A DNA stretch of 17,392 nucleotides from Dictyocoela muelleri. Its lineage: Eukaryota; Microsporidia. Under the pieces are notes generated by a model. The model did no database searches. It was not told the origin of the DNA and saw only the letters and a list, made by a program, of their open reading frames with translations. A program made the translations under genes and the position numbers. Positions 1 to 9,328 of the stretch are shown here, in pieces. The stretch covers positions 1 to 17,392 of the forward strand of contig SDVU01000208.1 of NCBI GenBank assembly GCA_016256075.1. The letters run 5' to 3'. Position 1 is the first letter of the stretch. Every line of letters starts with the position of its first letter.

Positions 1-75
1 AAGGTCATAAGACTATGGTTGGAGACAACTCTCCGGGTTGGCAGCTATGGATGTTGTCAGCATGTAATATATATA
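1..75 (+). mobile_element. 3' end of a SINE copy (same family as 4776-5246)
   Basis: This stretch is nearly identical, in inverted orientation, to the 3' end of the SINE at 4776-5246. The shared block includes GGTTGGAGACAACTCTCCGG and the run into GTCAGCATGTAATA. It is much richer in GC than the surrounding DNA. The copy lies on the plus strand and would continue leftwards beyond the window. Its tail gives way to a short TA run and then directly to the inverted repeat of the Ginger-like element. That repeat lacks its outer 17 bases on this side, so the SINE probably inserted close to that element's end. The inference needs sequence left of position 1. Confidence 0.75.
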
Positions 76-76
76 T

Positions 77-247
77 ACACATTTAATTTATTTATGATTT
101 TTTGATCTAAAAAAACTTTAAATTGTTTTGATATAAATTTGGTGGGAAGCGAAAACACACAGTTAATATATATACAAAAAAAATCAATTTATAATAATGA
201 ATTTATTTTAGCGAAAAACACATAATTTATATATTTTATAATAAAAT
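77..247. repeat. Left terminal inverted repeat of the Ginger-like element
   Basis: This segment is the reverse complement of 1477-1647 with the same length (171 bases), so there is no net insertion or deletion between the arms. It carries two copies of an AGCGAAAAACACA-like motif, at 146-161 and 210-223. The third, outermost copy present at the right end is missing here, where SINE-tail sequence abuts. Confidence 0.85.
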
Positions 248-302
248 TAATATAAAAAATAAAAATAAATAAAAAAAATAAATAAAAATAATAAAAACTT
301 TA

Positions 303-815
303 TTATTTTAATATTTTAACTCTTTTTGAATTCACCCATATTCTCTTCCCCTTTTCATTTTCTAATAATAATAAATTATTAAAACTTTGAATAACAAAAT
401 ATACTTCCTCATAAAAATCAGAGTCAAAAAGATTTTTCTTTGTTTTTTTATTATTATCAAAATCTTTTTTAATTATAACTTTGTCATTTTCTTTAAATAG
501 ATCGGGAATATCTTTCTCTTTATATAATGAAGATGTATATTTTTCATATTGAGTTTTTACAGCAGATGCAGGTGTTTGTGAAATTTTAACGCGATCATTT
601 TCGATTTTTAATTGTCTAAAAACCTCAAATGGTGTTTTCAATGGAGCGCTGTGTTGGCTGTTATTATATTGATAAAATATATCTCTTAATACCTCAATCC
701 ATCTTTTTTTTCTTACCATAAAGACATTTTGCAAGTCTTTTTTTAAAGTTCCATTAAATCTCTCAATTTGACCTTGTGATTCAGGATATTTAGCCTTTCC
801 CTTAACATGCTCCAT
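303..815 (-). pseudogene. Integrase fragment: end of catalytic core and C-terminal domain
   Basis: This 170-residue frame opens with the block that carries the last catalytic residue of retroviral-type integrases: PESQGQIERFNGTLKK at residues 11-26, with the likely catalytic glutamate at residue 18. A helical stretch follows, with Y-Q-Y-N-x-S-x-H-S-A near residues 48-57, typical of Gypsy and KRBA2-type integrases. Residues 110-170 look like the small beta-barrel C-terminal domain that binds DNA in this family. The enzyme would cut and join element ends to target DNA in the nucleus. The frame lies inside the inverted repeats and reads leftwards. It is part of a broken element. The family call is firm; a precise subfamily cannot be given. 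Confidence 0.85.
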
Positions 816-1067
816 ATTTTATTTTTAATTATTTCTTTAAAGTTGAAATTACAAAATTCTTTTCCGTTATCAGTATGTATCTAGTCCCATTTCCCCCAAT
901 AGAACACATCTCATCTAATTTATCAACTACAGTTTTCCCATTCCTTTCAAACTAAGGATAACAGAATGCAAATTTAAAAAAACTGTCAATACATGATAAA
1001 ATATATTTAAAATCATCATTTCGAGCCGCATATTTTTTTTAAATCGATAATATCCATGAATAATCTT

Positions 1068-1493
1068 TCATATTTTTATTGCGCTTATGTAATTGGAAAC
1101 ATCTTTTGTTTTAAAGCTAGAGGCTAAATTACAGGCTTTACATTTTTCAACATATTCTCTCACGGAATCTCTTTTTATTTTATAATATTCATTAAAAATG
1201 TTTATAAACATCTTGTCGGCACATATATGTGATGGTTGATGATAATTAAACAAAATAATTCCTTTTTTTTTCCAATCACTAATGAAAATTTTATAATTAC
1301 CATTGTCAAAAGTTTTTAATTTATCTTTTTCATAAATCATAAAACCCATCTTTTTAATAAAATCTCTTTTTTTCCTACCATTCAAACCTTCTTGAATTTC
1401 ATTTCTAGCAAGGTATTTTTTGAAATTATTTTTTGCTTCATTATTTTTTATCATTATTTTTTTGACCATGTGTTTGATTTTATTATAAAACAT
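1068..1493 (-). pseudogene. Integrase fragment: N-terminal zinc-binding (HHCC) domain
   Basis: This 141-residue frame holds a clear HHCC zinc-binding signature: H85 and H89 (HX3H), then 28 residues, then C118 and C121 (CX2C). That is the N-terminal domain of retroviral and Gypsy-type integrases, which helps multimerisation and end recognition. A lysine-rich segment (residues 10-80) lies before it, as in Gypsy-like and Ginger integrases. The first methionine falls inside the right inverted repeat, so the start of the coding region and the element end overlap. Catalytic-core remnants lie between this frame and the one at 303-815. The gene is broken. Confidence 0.85.
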
Positions 1494-1664
1494 ATAAATT
1501 ATGTGTTTTACGCGTAATATAAATTCATTATTTGAATTTATTGTTTTGTATATATTTTAACTGTGTGTTTTTCGCTTCCCACCAAATTTATATTAATACA
1601 ATTTAATGTTTTTTTAGATCAAAAAATCATTAATAAATTAAATGTGTGTTTTTCGCTTCTTACA
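1477..1664. repeat. Right terminal inverted repeat of the Ginger-like element
   Basis: Positions 1477-1647 pair with 77-247. A further 17 bases, ending CGCTTCTTACA, are present only on this side. The motif TGTGTTTTTCGCT occurs three times: 1643-1659, 1562-1577 and, degenerate, 1501-1513. The spacing is about 81 and 61 bases. Iterated motifs like this are often transposase-binding sites, but that role is inferred. Confidence 0.82.
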
Positions 1665-1748
1665 ATAATTGTTGCAATCAATTTAATAATTGTTGCAATC
1701 AATTTAATAATCGTTGCAATCAATTTAATAATTGTTGCAATCAATTTA
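1665..1748. repeat. 21-bp minisatellite, four copies
   Basis: The unit ATAATTGTTGCAATCAATTT plus a final A is repeated four times with a single base difference (T to C in the third copy), then ends in a divergent partial copy. A 7-residue repeat (IIVAINL) in one frame is a by-product of the 21-bp period, not a sign of a gene. The array begins exactly where the Ginger-like element ends. The high identity suggests recent expansion. Confidence 0.95.
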
Positions 1749-2924
1749 ATAACCGATCAACAAATTTGATAACGCCTCAATAAAAATATTAAGATTAAAA
1801 TAATTATTCATTTAATCGATATTATGTTTTAATTTCGAATGAATCAACCCTTTTTGTATATATCTGAAATATATATTATAATTTATGCGCCAATATGATT
1901 TTTAAAATAGAATCTATATCTGATTATAAAAATAACATAACTGAACAGGAAATATAAATATTTTCCAATGAGTGCGACCTAAATATAAAAATAAAAGATT
2001 TTTATCACTAATTGAGTATTATAAAATAACAAATAAGTATAATATCTGATAATTTAATTGTGTTTACAAGCCGCCAAAAGATGAGCATATGATACAAAAT
2101 TCATATTTACAGTAAAAAATCATCATGCCGAGATTAAAATCTGCATTAAAAAATAATAACGTTTTTTTTAAAAAATTCTGACTTATAAAATAAATGATTT
2201 AGAAAAGGCACATAATTTATTATTTATGTAACGTCGGCTTTCACCGCCTCTTAAAGTTACCACATATCCTAGTATGTTGACCATTAGTTCAAGTTTTCTT
2301 AGGTACGTCACTGCAAGTTTCACAAAGGCCGGGATGTATGTGCGACTTTCGATTTATCTAAGACTCTACAGTTTGTGTCAATTATACTTTGGTTTTATAT
2401 TTAAATAAGGCCATGCTATTTGCAACGGCAAATTATAAAAAAAATAATCGTCCGAAATAAAATGCTATTCAGTACATGCTTAATTTTAAAATTTAATTAC
2501 AAACTAAAATTAAGAATTGTTTATAATAATTTACACGTGTTTTCTCATAACCATTATTGGAATTTATTTCGGATCTGCTTTATATCAAGTTACAGTAAGC
2601 TAAAAATAAGCTGGTATATTCTAATTTTATATTTGAAATGCCGTAAAGTGTTGTAATTTCGAAATATTTATGTATAATAACATATAAATTATTAAAGATT
2701 TAATGCCACATTTTTTAATAAACCTTTTCTGTTAAGAATTTTTTTATCATTTGTAGCCCGGAGTACTTACACTAATTCAAATCTATATTAATTATACAAT
2801 TAAATTTTGGTATTTGTATTTTTATGTGGGCCATATTTTCCACAAATTTGCTAACAATTTATTTATGAGTGGATTGCTAGCTAAATTTCTTTTTAGAAAA
2901 AGAAAAATTTATTTTGCGGTGCCT
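1749..2924. other. No gene seen; AT-rich spacer with one GC-richer island
   Basis: I find no convincing coding region on either strand. Most of the stretch is low-complexity AT-rich DNA. Positions about 2228-2400 are clearly richer in G and C, with no open frame or RNA gene I recognise. This may be an old element fragment. Short open frames around 2420-2656 and 2814-2924 have skewed composition and no motif. Confidence 0.6.
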
Positions 2925-4015
2925 ATGGTTCAAATCGACGAAGAAGAATATTTAAATTTCTCTAATGAAAATTTTGAAAGTGAAATGACTAATTACAATA
3001 ACAATACTGTAAAAATTAAAAAAATATGGTTTGTTAAAACGATCGTACCAGAAAATTCGAGAAAACTCTAGAAAAATGCTCCGTCTTATCTATAGCAAAT
3101 TCGCTTTGAAAAAATATCAGACTGTAAATTCAATAATTAAAAAATATTTGAAAACAGAAAACATAATCGTTAATTTGCGGGGTTAAGATCGAAGATAATA
3201 TTGGATCAGAATATTTAAAACGTGCTAATCACTAAGGTTGATGATAACTGCACAATTACAACTGGAACTTAAAAGTTGGATTTTTGAAACATCTGGTATA
3301 AATATATCTAAAATTACGATAGATAGGACATTAGGCGATTCTCATTACACATAAAAAACAATTGTAACGGTGACGGAAAGGCGAAACATACCATCTATAA
3401 TTGAAAAAAGAAAAAAAAAATATGCTGAGATGTACCGGGTTCTTGAAACGAATGTAAGTGATTTAAATTTAATATTCTTAGATGAAGTCGGTTATCTGTG
3501 GTTACGCGTCCATCAAGAGGCAGAAGTAAATGTGAAAAGTCTGCATATTTATCAGTTTCAGCAGCAAGGTCTTGAAACATTTCCGTAATTGCTGCGATGA
3601 ACAAATATGGAATGATTTATCATAAGATCAATAAAAATTTTGTAAATGGCGAAACGTTCAAAGCATATTTATTGGAACTTAGGATGTTTGTCGTATAAAA
3701 GGAGTCAAAAATCGAATATTTATAATGGATATGCCAAAATGTGTCATTATCGAGGTTTTAAAGAAAATACTATTATAAAGAATATGAAAATTGTTTATTT
3801 ACCCCCATATTCCATGTTTTTATCCATTAAAAAATGTTTTTTCTGTTTGGAAAAGATCTGTTGTGAAATGCGCAGCGAAAAATGAAGGTGATCTTCGAGT
3901 TTTATTAATAGAAAAATTTGGCATAATTTCGCAAGAACACTGCAGTGGGTTCTATAGAAAGATGCTTAAGTATTTGAATATATCTTTAAACGGCGAAGAG
4001 ATTTTGTATAAATAA
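2925..4015 (+). pseudogene. IS630/Tc1-type transposase relic (DDE_3)
   Basis: This is a decayed cut-and-paste transposase of about 360 codons spread over all three frames. The ATG at 2925 opens MVQIDEEEY, plausible as the N terminus. DNA-binding helix-turn-helix remnants follow to about 3330, including DDNCTITTG. The first catalytic aspartate is in LIFLDEVG (3481-3483). Then come SVVTRPSRGRSK, an insert-like NISVIAAMNKYGMIYHKINK block, IMD near 3725 and IVYLPPYS. The third acidic position, expected as PIEN, reads PLKN, with lysine at 3830-3832, so the catalytic glutamate is lost. The C terminus (FGIISQEHCSGFYRKMLKYL) is well preserved, ending at the TAA at 4013-4015. Several frameshifts and stops are present. 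I could not find flanking inverted repeats. Confidence 0.9.
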
Positions 4016-4775
4016 ATTGCCTTGATTTTTGAATAACTCTTTGTGATTTTTTTAAAATATCTTAATTAGACGTAAACCTCGCATCGACCTAATGATTATT
4101 CATATCTCTAATACTCGGGTATAAACGCCGTATTAATTAGAAAATTAAGCTTTTTTATCAAAATATCTTTTCGAACAGAAAAACATTCATTTGTTTTGTT
4201 TTGCATAAAAATATACGTGCTTTTTTATAAAATATAGTTTTTATAAAATATTTATGATTTCAGATTTAAAATTTGAATGATAGATAATAATAAAATTAAG
4301 AGCATTTAACAAGGTTGTTTTTAATAATATTAATTTCGCAGTAAATCTCATAAAATAAGCAGCTACAACATTTATGGGTCAAAAAGACAATAAGACTTTT
4401 ATTTATCTAAAAGATAATATGTACGTTAAAGCTTCTTTCTACTATAAAAGTTATAAATCGTAGAAATTTTTATTGATAAAGCATATAGCAATTTTCCAAT
4501 CCTATATAACAAATCCATATTCTTATCGGTTTATTCTATATTTTTTTCATAAAAATCTAGATTTGTTTACATTTTTTTTAAAAAAATCTACCGAGAAAAT
4601 AAAATATTTTTTTTTTGATTTCATTTATTGATTGCAAAATAGTAAGTGTGTTTTCGATTTCTAAAAATTCAATAATTTACATTTATTAACACAAGGCCTC
4701 CGAGATAGAGGATTTATTAAATTTGGGAGGCGATTGTTCAAAAAAATAGACCTTATCATAGTTGGCACATATAAT
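4016..4775. other. No gene seen; AT-rich spacer
   Basis: No coding stretch, RNA gene or repeat family is recognisable. A small inverted pair, GCCTCC and GGAGGC, occurs around 4697-4732 and may be chance. The far right end adjoins the poly(TTTA) tail of the SINE. Confidence 0.6.
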
Positions 4776-5246
4776 CTTTTATTTATTTATTTATTACATG
4801 CTGACAACATCCATAGCTGCCTACCCGGAGAGTTGTCTCCAACCATATTCTGTATACCTTTGGTTCCTGGTGTTCCAATAATATGTCACTTCCTAAGCTA
4901 CCCAGAAGCCCAGCTGTAAACGCTATTTTCGTTCTATCAATGACTCAGCAGGATACAGTTTATTAGTAGCTTTTCATGAATTATTATTTTTCACTACTAT
5001 TTGCCGAGATGCGTCGCCGCACTCATCCCCACACCTATGAGAGACTCTTCCGCTTCATTGTCATACCAGACCAAGTCAAAATCAGCTATACAACTCTGGA
5101 ACGGGTGTATATTATACTCTATTTCTTTAGTTATGACCGCTTAATGTCATTCCCTCATTATTTATTAAAGAGTGACGTCAGCGGGATTCGAACCACGATA
5201 CTTAGATTAAACATTACAGAGTGAGAACCACTAAGCTATCTGGTCC
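4776..5246 (-). mobile_element. tRNA-derived SINE, apparently full length
   Basis: Read on the minus strand, this 471-bp unit starts GGACCAGATAGCTTAGTGG at 5246. It has an RNA polymerase III A box at unit positions 9-19 and a perfect B box (GGTTCGAATCC) at 53-63, the spacing of a tRNA gene. A unique body of about 350 bases follows, then a conserved 3' block, GTCAGCATG, and a tail of TAAA repeats at 4776-4795. Such a tail is typical of SINEs mobilised by a LINE with the same 3' end. GC content is far above the surroundings, suggesting either recent arrival or a different origin. The second copy at 1-75 shows it is a dispersed family. I see no clear target-site duplication. Confidence 0.85.
5184..5238 (-). 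promoter_or_regulatory. Internal RNA polymerase III promoter (A and B boxes) of the SINE
   Basis: The B box GGTTCGAATCC lies at 5184-5194 and matches the consensus exactly. The A box TAGCTTAGTGG lies at 5228-5238 and differs from the consensus TRGCNNARYNGG-type pattern little if at all. The two are spaced as in a tRNA gene. Acceptor-stem pairing is poor, so this is a tRNA-derived head and not a working tRNA gene. Confidence 0.85.
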
Positions 5247-5659
5247 TTAGATTTTTATCAAAATTTGATTTTAATGTCTTAGATAAAAATTCGACAGTTT
5301 TTATGATTTTTTATTAATGGAGGATTAAAAGTAGACTTAAATGTCGTAAAAGAAAAATAAAAGACTAGATGCAGCTTTTCAATGTACATATGAGATATAA
5401 TGTCTGAGTAAAAACAGAAACCGCTAAGTGACAGCTTTACGTGGAATTATTTAGTCTATTATTATTGGGCACGCTTTAAATATGGTCTTATACTTTAAGG
5501 ATGAGTAATGAGCCATATTTCTGTTTATTTAGAGTGTGTAGTTATTTTTAAAAAATTACCCTTTGTACCCTTTAATAGATTTAGAAATTAATATTTTACA
5601 TTTAATTTTTGAAAATATCACTTACCTTTTTCTCGTTGATCTTTGTATTGGGGTTCTTC
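5247..5659. other. No gene seen
   Basis: This AT-rich stretch lies between the SINE head and the Merlin relic. It may include the upstream part of the Merlin element, but no terminal repeat could be defined. A zinc-ribbon first half expected upstream of the relic is not recognisable. Confidence 0.5.
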
Positions 5660-6400
5660 TCTTACATGGCATTCAAAGAAAAATTTATAGTTCAGTGTCG
5701 TATGAAAAATTGTTCTAAGATTTCATACACTAATTTTTAAGACAATTTTGTCTAATTATGAAAAAAACTTGTTAAAACTTTTTATTTATAAAAAATGTTA
5801 TCAGGCTTTTAATTTATGGGAAATACAAAGGCGGACGTTGGTTTTTCGACAGAGCGTCTATAATTTATTACGAAAGATATCAAAGTTGAATATAGTATAT
5901 AAATACTATGCTTACTTTGACAAGATGCGGGGATGGCAAAAAGGTTGAGGTAGATGAGTTAAAGTTTATGAGTAGAGGTCATGAACGTGGGCACAAAGTC
6001 GACTTTTTTGTATCCTTGCTGCAATAGAGATGAGTAATGAGACAGATTATAATAAAAAATTGCAAAATCAGGTCTATGAATAAACTAAAAAGCTTCTTAA
6101 AAACAACGTAACAATGGATTCGGTAATATTTTCTGTATGATCGGCGTTGTACTTCAAAAATCAAAAACTTTCTTATCGAAAAAAAAGTTATTAATCATTT
6201 AAAAGAAATTGTTGATTTAACCAAGGAACACATATTAATACCATTGAGAATTTTTGGTCGGTTTAAAATAAATATATTTCTTCTCTCCACAGAATATGGA
6301 AACTTATTGATATGTACTATTAAAGATTTATGGTTAATAGAAATGAGAAAAATGCCTCATTTGATTTTTTGTATGAAATTAATTTTTTTAAGAAAAGAAA
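5660..6400 (+). pseudogene. Merlin (ISXO2-like/IS1595) transposase relic, copy 1
   Basis: This is a degenerate transposase of the Merlin superfamily, the eukaryotic relatives of bacterial IS1016/IS1595. The end of a zinc ribbon (VQCRMKNCSKISYTN) appears near 5692-5740, then a helical DNA-binding region (5748-5930). The first catalytic block is KVEVDEL, with the aspartate at 5953-5955, followed by SRGHERGHKVD, matching the family's RKYNRGR-type segment. NNVTMDSVIF near 6103-6132 precedes the second-aspartate region, which no longer shows a clear D. The third block, GTHINTIENFW (about 6225-6257), is well kept, with the glutamate at 6246-6248. Several stops and frame changes mean no full product. 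Flanking inverted repeats were not found. Confidence 0.88.
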
Positions 6401-6495
6401 TTTTATGTCATAAGTAGAGGTCTTTTCTTAATAAAATACACTCCCTAAATTAACAATATATATATCTCCAGCTCCTCAAAGATTTTTCATATCTT

Positions 6496-6520
6496 AGAAA
6501 AACGATTGATTCGTTTTTCT
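6496..6520. repeat. Perfect 10-bp hairpin
   Basis: AGAAAAACGA (6496-6505) and TCGTTTTTCT (6511-6520) are perfect reverse complements around a 5-base loop. It could be a remnant end of a small foldback element; no function is implied. Confidence 0.6.
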
Positions 6521-6741
6521 TTATAATCACCAACTTATTTTTTTTAGTCTATATTTTGATAATATTTTTGATACTGAGTTTTCCATTGGGAAAAATCCGT
6601 AGGAAACATAATTCAAAAGAATAGAGTTGAATTAACTCTTTGATTATCTGGAAAGATGTTTTCTTAAGTAAATATTTGTATTTGAATCTCTTTACTATTA
6701 ATTTATCTCTCTTGAAAACCCTGTTTTCTTATATTGTTAAA

Positions 6742-6797
6742 TTTGAAACATTTTATGTTTCAAACTTAAAATTAATATCTTAAAACATTTGTTTTAA
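6742..6797. repeat. Two adjacent hairpins
   Basis: TTTGAAACAT and ATGTTTCAAA pair across a 3-base loop (6742-6764). TTAAAACA and TGTTTTAA pair across 2 bases (6780-6797). Two perfect hairpins within 56 bases suggest a degraded palindromic element, although AT richness makes short palindromes common. Confidence 0.5.
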
Positions 6798-8126
6798 AAT
6801 AATATTTGTTTCAGAGGGGGATTCCATAATACTTTATAAAAATTTTTGATATATTTTAAAATATTATATTCGAAAAAAAAAATTACTAAATGTATATAAT
6901 AAAATATCATATTATTATACTCTTCATATCATATACGTTGCCCTTTAAGATATTTCCGGGCTATTTTCAAACCCTTTGTATTATTTTTAATTGCATCGCT
7001 TTTTTCTTAAAATTTCAGTATTATGTCGGTTAAACTCTCTAATATGTATTTAAAAAAAATATAATAAAGTCTATTGTACTGATGTATTTATGATCGGCTA
7101 AAGAAAATATTAGCTTTGGAATCCTTGGAAGTTCGAAATGATCATGTTCTACAGTTTCGTTTAGTTAACTGATGTCTATTTAGGATCTAAGTTAACCACT
7201 TTTCTTCCCTTCTAATTGAACTAAGGTAAACTATACATAACTACCTTCTTTAAATTTTTTTTTTCATTTAAAGTTCTCCCATAATAATTTCTAAATATCA
7301 TCTATCGTCATGATTTGATTGATATGCTATATCTAACAGGCGTCATTTTTTTGTTTCTATGCAACATGTATAAAGAAGATTATTTCGGCTCCTATTTATT
7401 CACCAAAAAAATTCTTTTTAATTTTTTTTATATTATTCTCGGGTTCCATAATGTAGAAAACATTATCTTAAAATCTATTTTTATATTTTATTCAAAATAT
7501 TTTGCTCAAGTTTAAACATCTTTTTTATCAAAAAGAACAATTCTTTATTTTTTATTATAATATTTTTATCGAAAATACTTTTAGAGAATTTACTTGTAAA
7601 AACAAATGCCGCGCGATCAGAATTTAATATTGTATTGAAAAAATTTCTTGAATAAAAATAATGTCTAAATCTATTTTTATATATTCGTTATATTTACATA
7701 AATGAGTAGTTTTTTTATTATTAATACATATATTGCTATAATGTCGAAGTTAATTGCATTTTACGCCTTTTTAATTTTTTTTTTGTATATTTAAGTGTTT
7801 TTATTCTTTTCTTTATCTAAAATCTTATTTGAGTTGTGAATTTATGATACTTACATTTATCATTCCGTTGCACGAGTTTTTTGTAAAGTTACCAAAAAAA
7901 GAATTTGTATTTTTAGGAGAGTTATATTAGGTGTTTTACTATAAGATTTTCTAATCTATCTTCTTTAGTTATGTGTTTTTTCTCGATACACATCTAAGGG
8001 TATCTAAATATTTTTACCAGAATAAATTTCGATTTTTTTTATGTTTTTTATATTTTCACCGACAACATGAGAGTATAAATATGGGTTTAAATATTCATAC
8101 GATATGTGCGAAAAAAAGACATCGAA

Positions 8127-8281
8127 AATACGCGTTTTATAACTATATTTATATATACCCTGTTTTATTTATATTAATACGGGATAAAAATAATAGGTTT
8201 ATGTTATATATGTAGCCTTTTAAATTTTTCAAGGACATGTAATAAGTTAATTAAAATCCTGTCTAAAAAAACGCGTATTTT
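8127..8281. repeat. Inverted repeat with CGCG core
   Basis: GAAAATACGCGTTTT near 8127-8142 and AAAACGCGTATTTTT near 8267-8281 are inverted copies about 125 bases apart. The CG-containing core is unusual for the local composition. This may be the ends of a small MITE-like element of about 155 bp. No target duplication was recognised. Confidence 0.45.
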
Positions 8282-8519
8282 TCTCAATATATTATTACTC
8301 ACACAAAAAATAAACTCAGAAATCAAATTTTCATGCCCACGTCTCTTATATGAGCTAAAAAAGTATGCCCTGTATAGAAAAATGCCTACCATCAAGGGGG
8401 GGGGGGTCTTTGAATTGAAAAATTAAAAAAATAAATTAGAATAAATTAATAAATTAATATTTTTTTCATTTAATTTAATTATAACCATTCCAATCTAACA
8501 ATTTACAAAGCTTGGCATA

Positions 8520-8744
8520 GTTATAGAACATTTTTATATTGTTATAGACCCGTTTTTCAGAGTTATAGGCCCTTATAAAGTTATAGGCCTTTTTCCAAAG
8601 TTATAGACCCATTTTTCAAAGTTATAGACCGGTTTTTTAAGTAACATACCCATTTTTAAAAGTTATAGCATGATTTTTTTTAAGTTATAGTCCTTTTTTT
8701 GAGTTATAGATCGATTTTTCAAAGTCATAGATCCTTTTATTTCA
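8520..8744 (+). repeat. Minisatellite, about 11 copies of a 20-21-bp unit
   Basis: The unit approximates GTTATAGACCCATTTTTCAA and is repeated about eleven times with considerable drift. The core TATAGACCCAT is shared with the array at 17016-17220 (TATAGTCCCAT). Both arrays show that core on the plus strand although the surrounding termini are inverted. Confidence 0.9.
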
Positions 8745-8854
8745 GACTTTAAACACATTTATTTCAGACAAAAGACACATTTTTTAGTCTTATAGACACT
8801 TTTTGCTCGATGTTACATAGATGATCCACAAAAATTCTTGTCTATAAAATTTTT

Positions 8855-9328
8855 TAACCTTTATCATAACCCCTATGTGACTCCAATTTTGATCACATTT
8901 TCACCGTATTTTTACCTTTTTTTTAACCCTAACCTACTTACTAAATCTTTTATAACCCTTATTTTTAACATTTTTTTTAACGCCTACTCTGTAAACCAAT
9001 TTTTTTGACCCTAATTTTATAAATTTTATCATTTATTATTTAACTCTTATTTAATGAATTTTATTTTTTATAAACCCTTTTTTAATCCTTATTTCTAACA
9101 CTTTATTTTTTATCCAAATTTTCAATATTATTTTTACACCTTACTTTTTATTAACCCCTAATTTTAAATCTAAAAAATATAGGTTAAAAATTTTGGATTA
9201 AAAATAAGGTTAAAAAACATAGGAATAAATTTACGGATTAAATTAAAGTTAAGAAAATCAAGTTTAAAGAAAGGTTGTAAAAAAATGAGGATATGCATAT
9301 AAAGGTTTAAATATTAGGTTCTTAGCCA
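8855..9328. repeat. Degenerate TTAACCC-type tract, switching strand
   Basis: From about 8855 to 9165 the plus strand shows loosely repeated TTAACCCTTA-like units, including AACCCTAACC near 8927. From about 9170 to 9328 the complementary GGTTAAAAA form prevails on the plus strand, so the tract is roughly palindromic. The counterpart at 16490-16790 keeps one orientation. The resemblance to telomere-type repeats may be coincidental. Confidence 0.65.

Larger units (their letters stand above)
77..1664 (-). mobile_element. Ginger-like element: terminal inverted repeats plus retroviral-type integrase (fossil)
   Basis: Two 171-bp inverted repeats (77-247 and 1477-1647) enclose minus-strand integrase fragments. 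The right repeat continues to about 1664, so the outer end would read TGTAAGAAGCGAAAAACACA. Known Ginger elements are DNA transposons whose integrase is related to that of Gypsy LTR elements, and their ends begin TGT. Here there are no LTRs, and I see no reverse transcriptase, protease or capsid, which supports a cut-and-paste element over an LTR remnant. The total of about 1.6 kb is short for a Ginger. The element is broken, with a few breaks in the coding part. A Polinton fragment or solitary integrase relic is less likely because the inverted repeats bracket the integrase so closely. Confidence 0.7.
6401..8395. other. About 2 kb without a recognisable gene; small hairpins
   Basis: I find no supported coding region. 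Short open frames at 7315-7515, 7973-8215 and 8204-8395 have no motifs and read like translated AT-rich DNA. Visible structures are three small perfect hairpins (6496-6520, 6742-6764, 6780-6797) and a CGCG-containing inverted repeat at about 8127-8281. The right edge meets the G-run that starts the large Mutator-like composite. Confidence 0.6.

Noticed and set aside
1563-1769. 68-codon frame with IIVAINL repeats
   Set aside because: It is the translation of the inverted repeat and the 21-bp minisatellite, not a gene.
3395-3604. Minus-strand open frame over the IS630 relic
   Set aside because: It is the shadow of the plus-strand transposase, whose motifs are clear.
4697-4732. GCCTCC/GGAGGC inverted pair
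   Set aside because: Six-base arms with a long loop and no T-run or repeat context; too weak to call.
5175-5246. A functional tRNA gene on the minus strand
   Set aside because: Boxes and spacing fit, but the acceptor and T stems pair poorly and the unit continues into a SINE body and TAAA tail; the second copy at 1-75 confirms a dispersed element.
5500-6041. Exact 13-base repeat GATGAGTAATGAG at 5500 and 6029
   Set aside because: Flanks do not match, the second copy lies inside Merlin coding sequence, and a match of this length is expected by chance in an AT-rich 17 kb window.
5979-6164. Minus-strand open frame over Merlin copy 1
   Set aside because: Shadow of the plus-strand transposase; no motif of its own.
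7000-7200. Faint polymerase-like stretch on the minus strand
   Set aside because: The few suggestive residues have the wrong spacing and no neighbouring domain supports them; treated as chance.
7315-8395. Open frames of 63-80 codons in the AT-rich spacer
   Set aside because: Composition is that of translated AT-rich DNA (F, I, K, Y, L); no domain, signal or repeat is recognisable.
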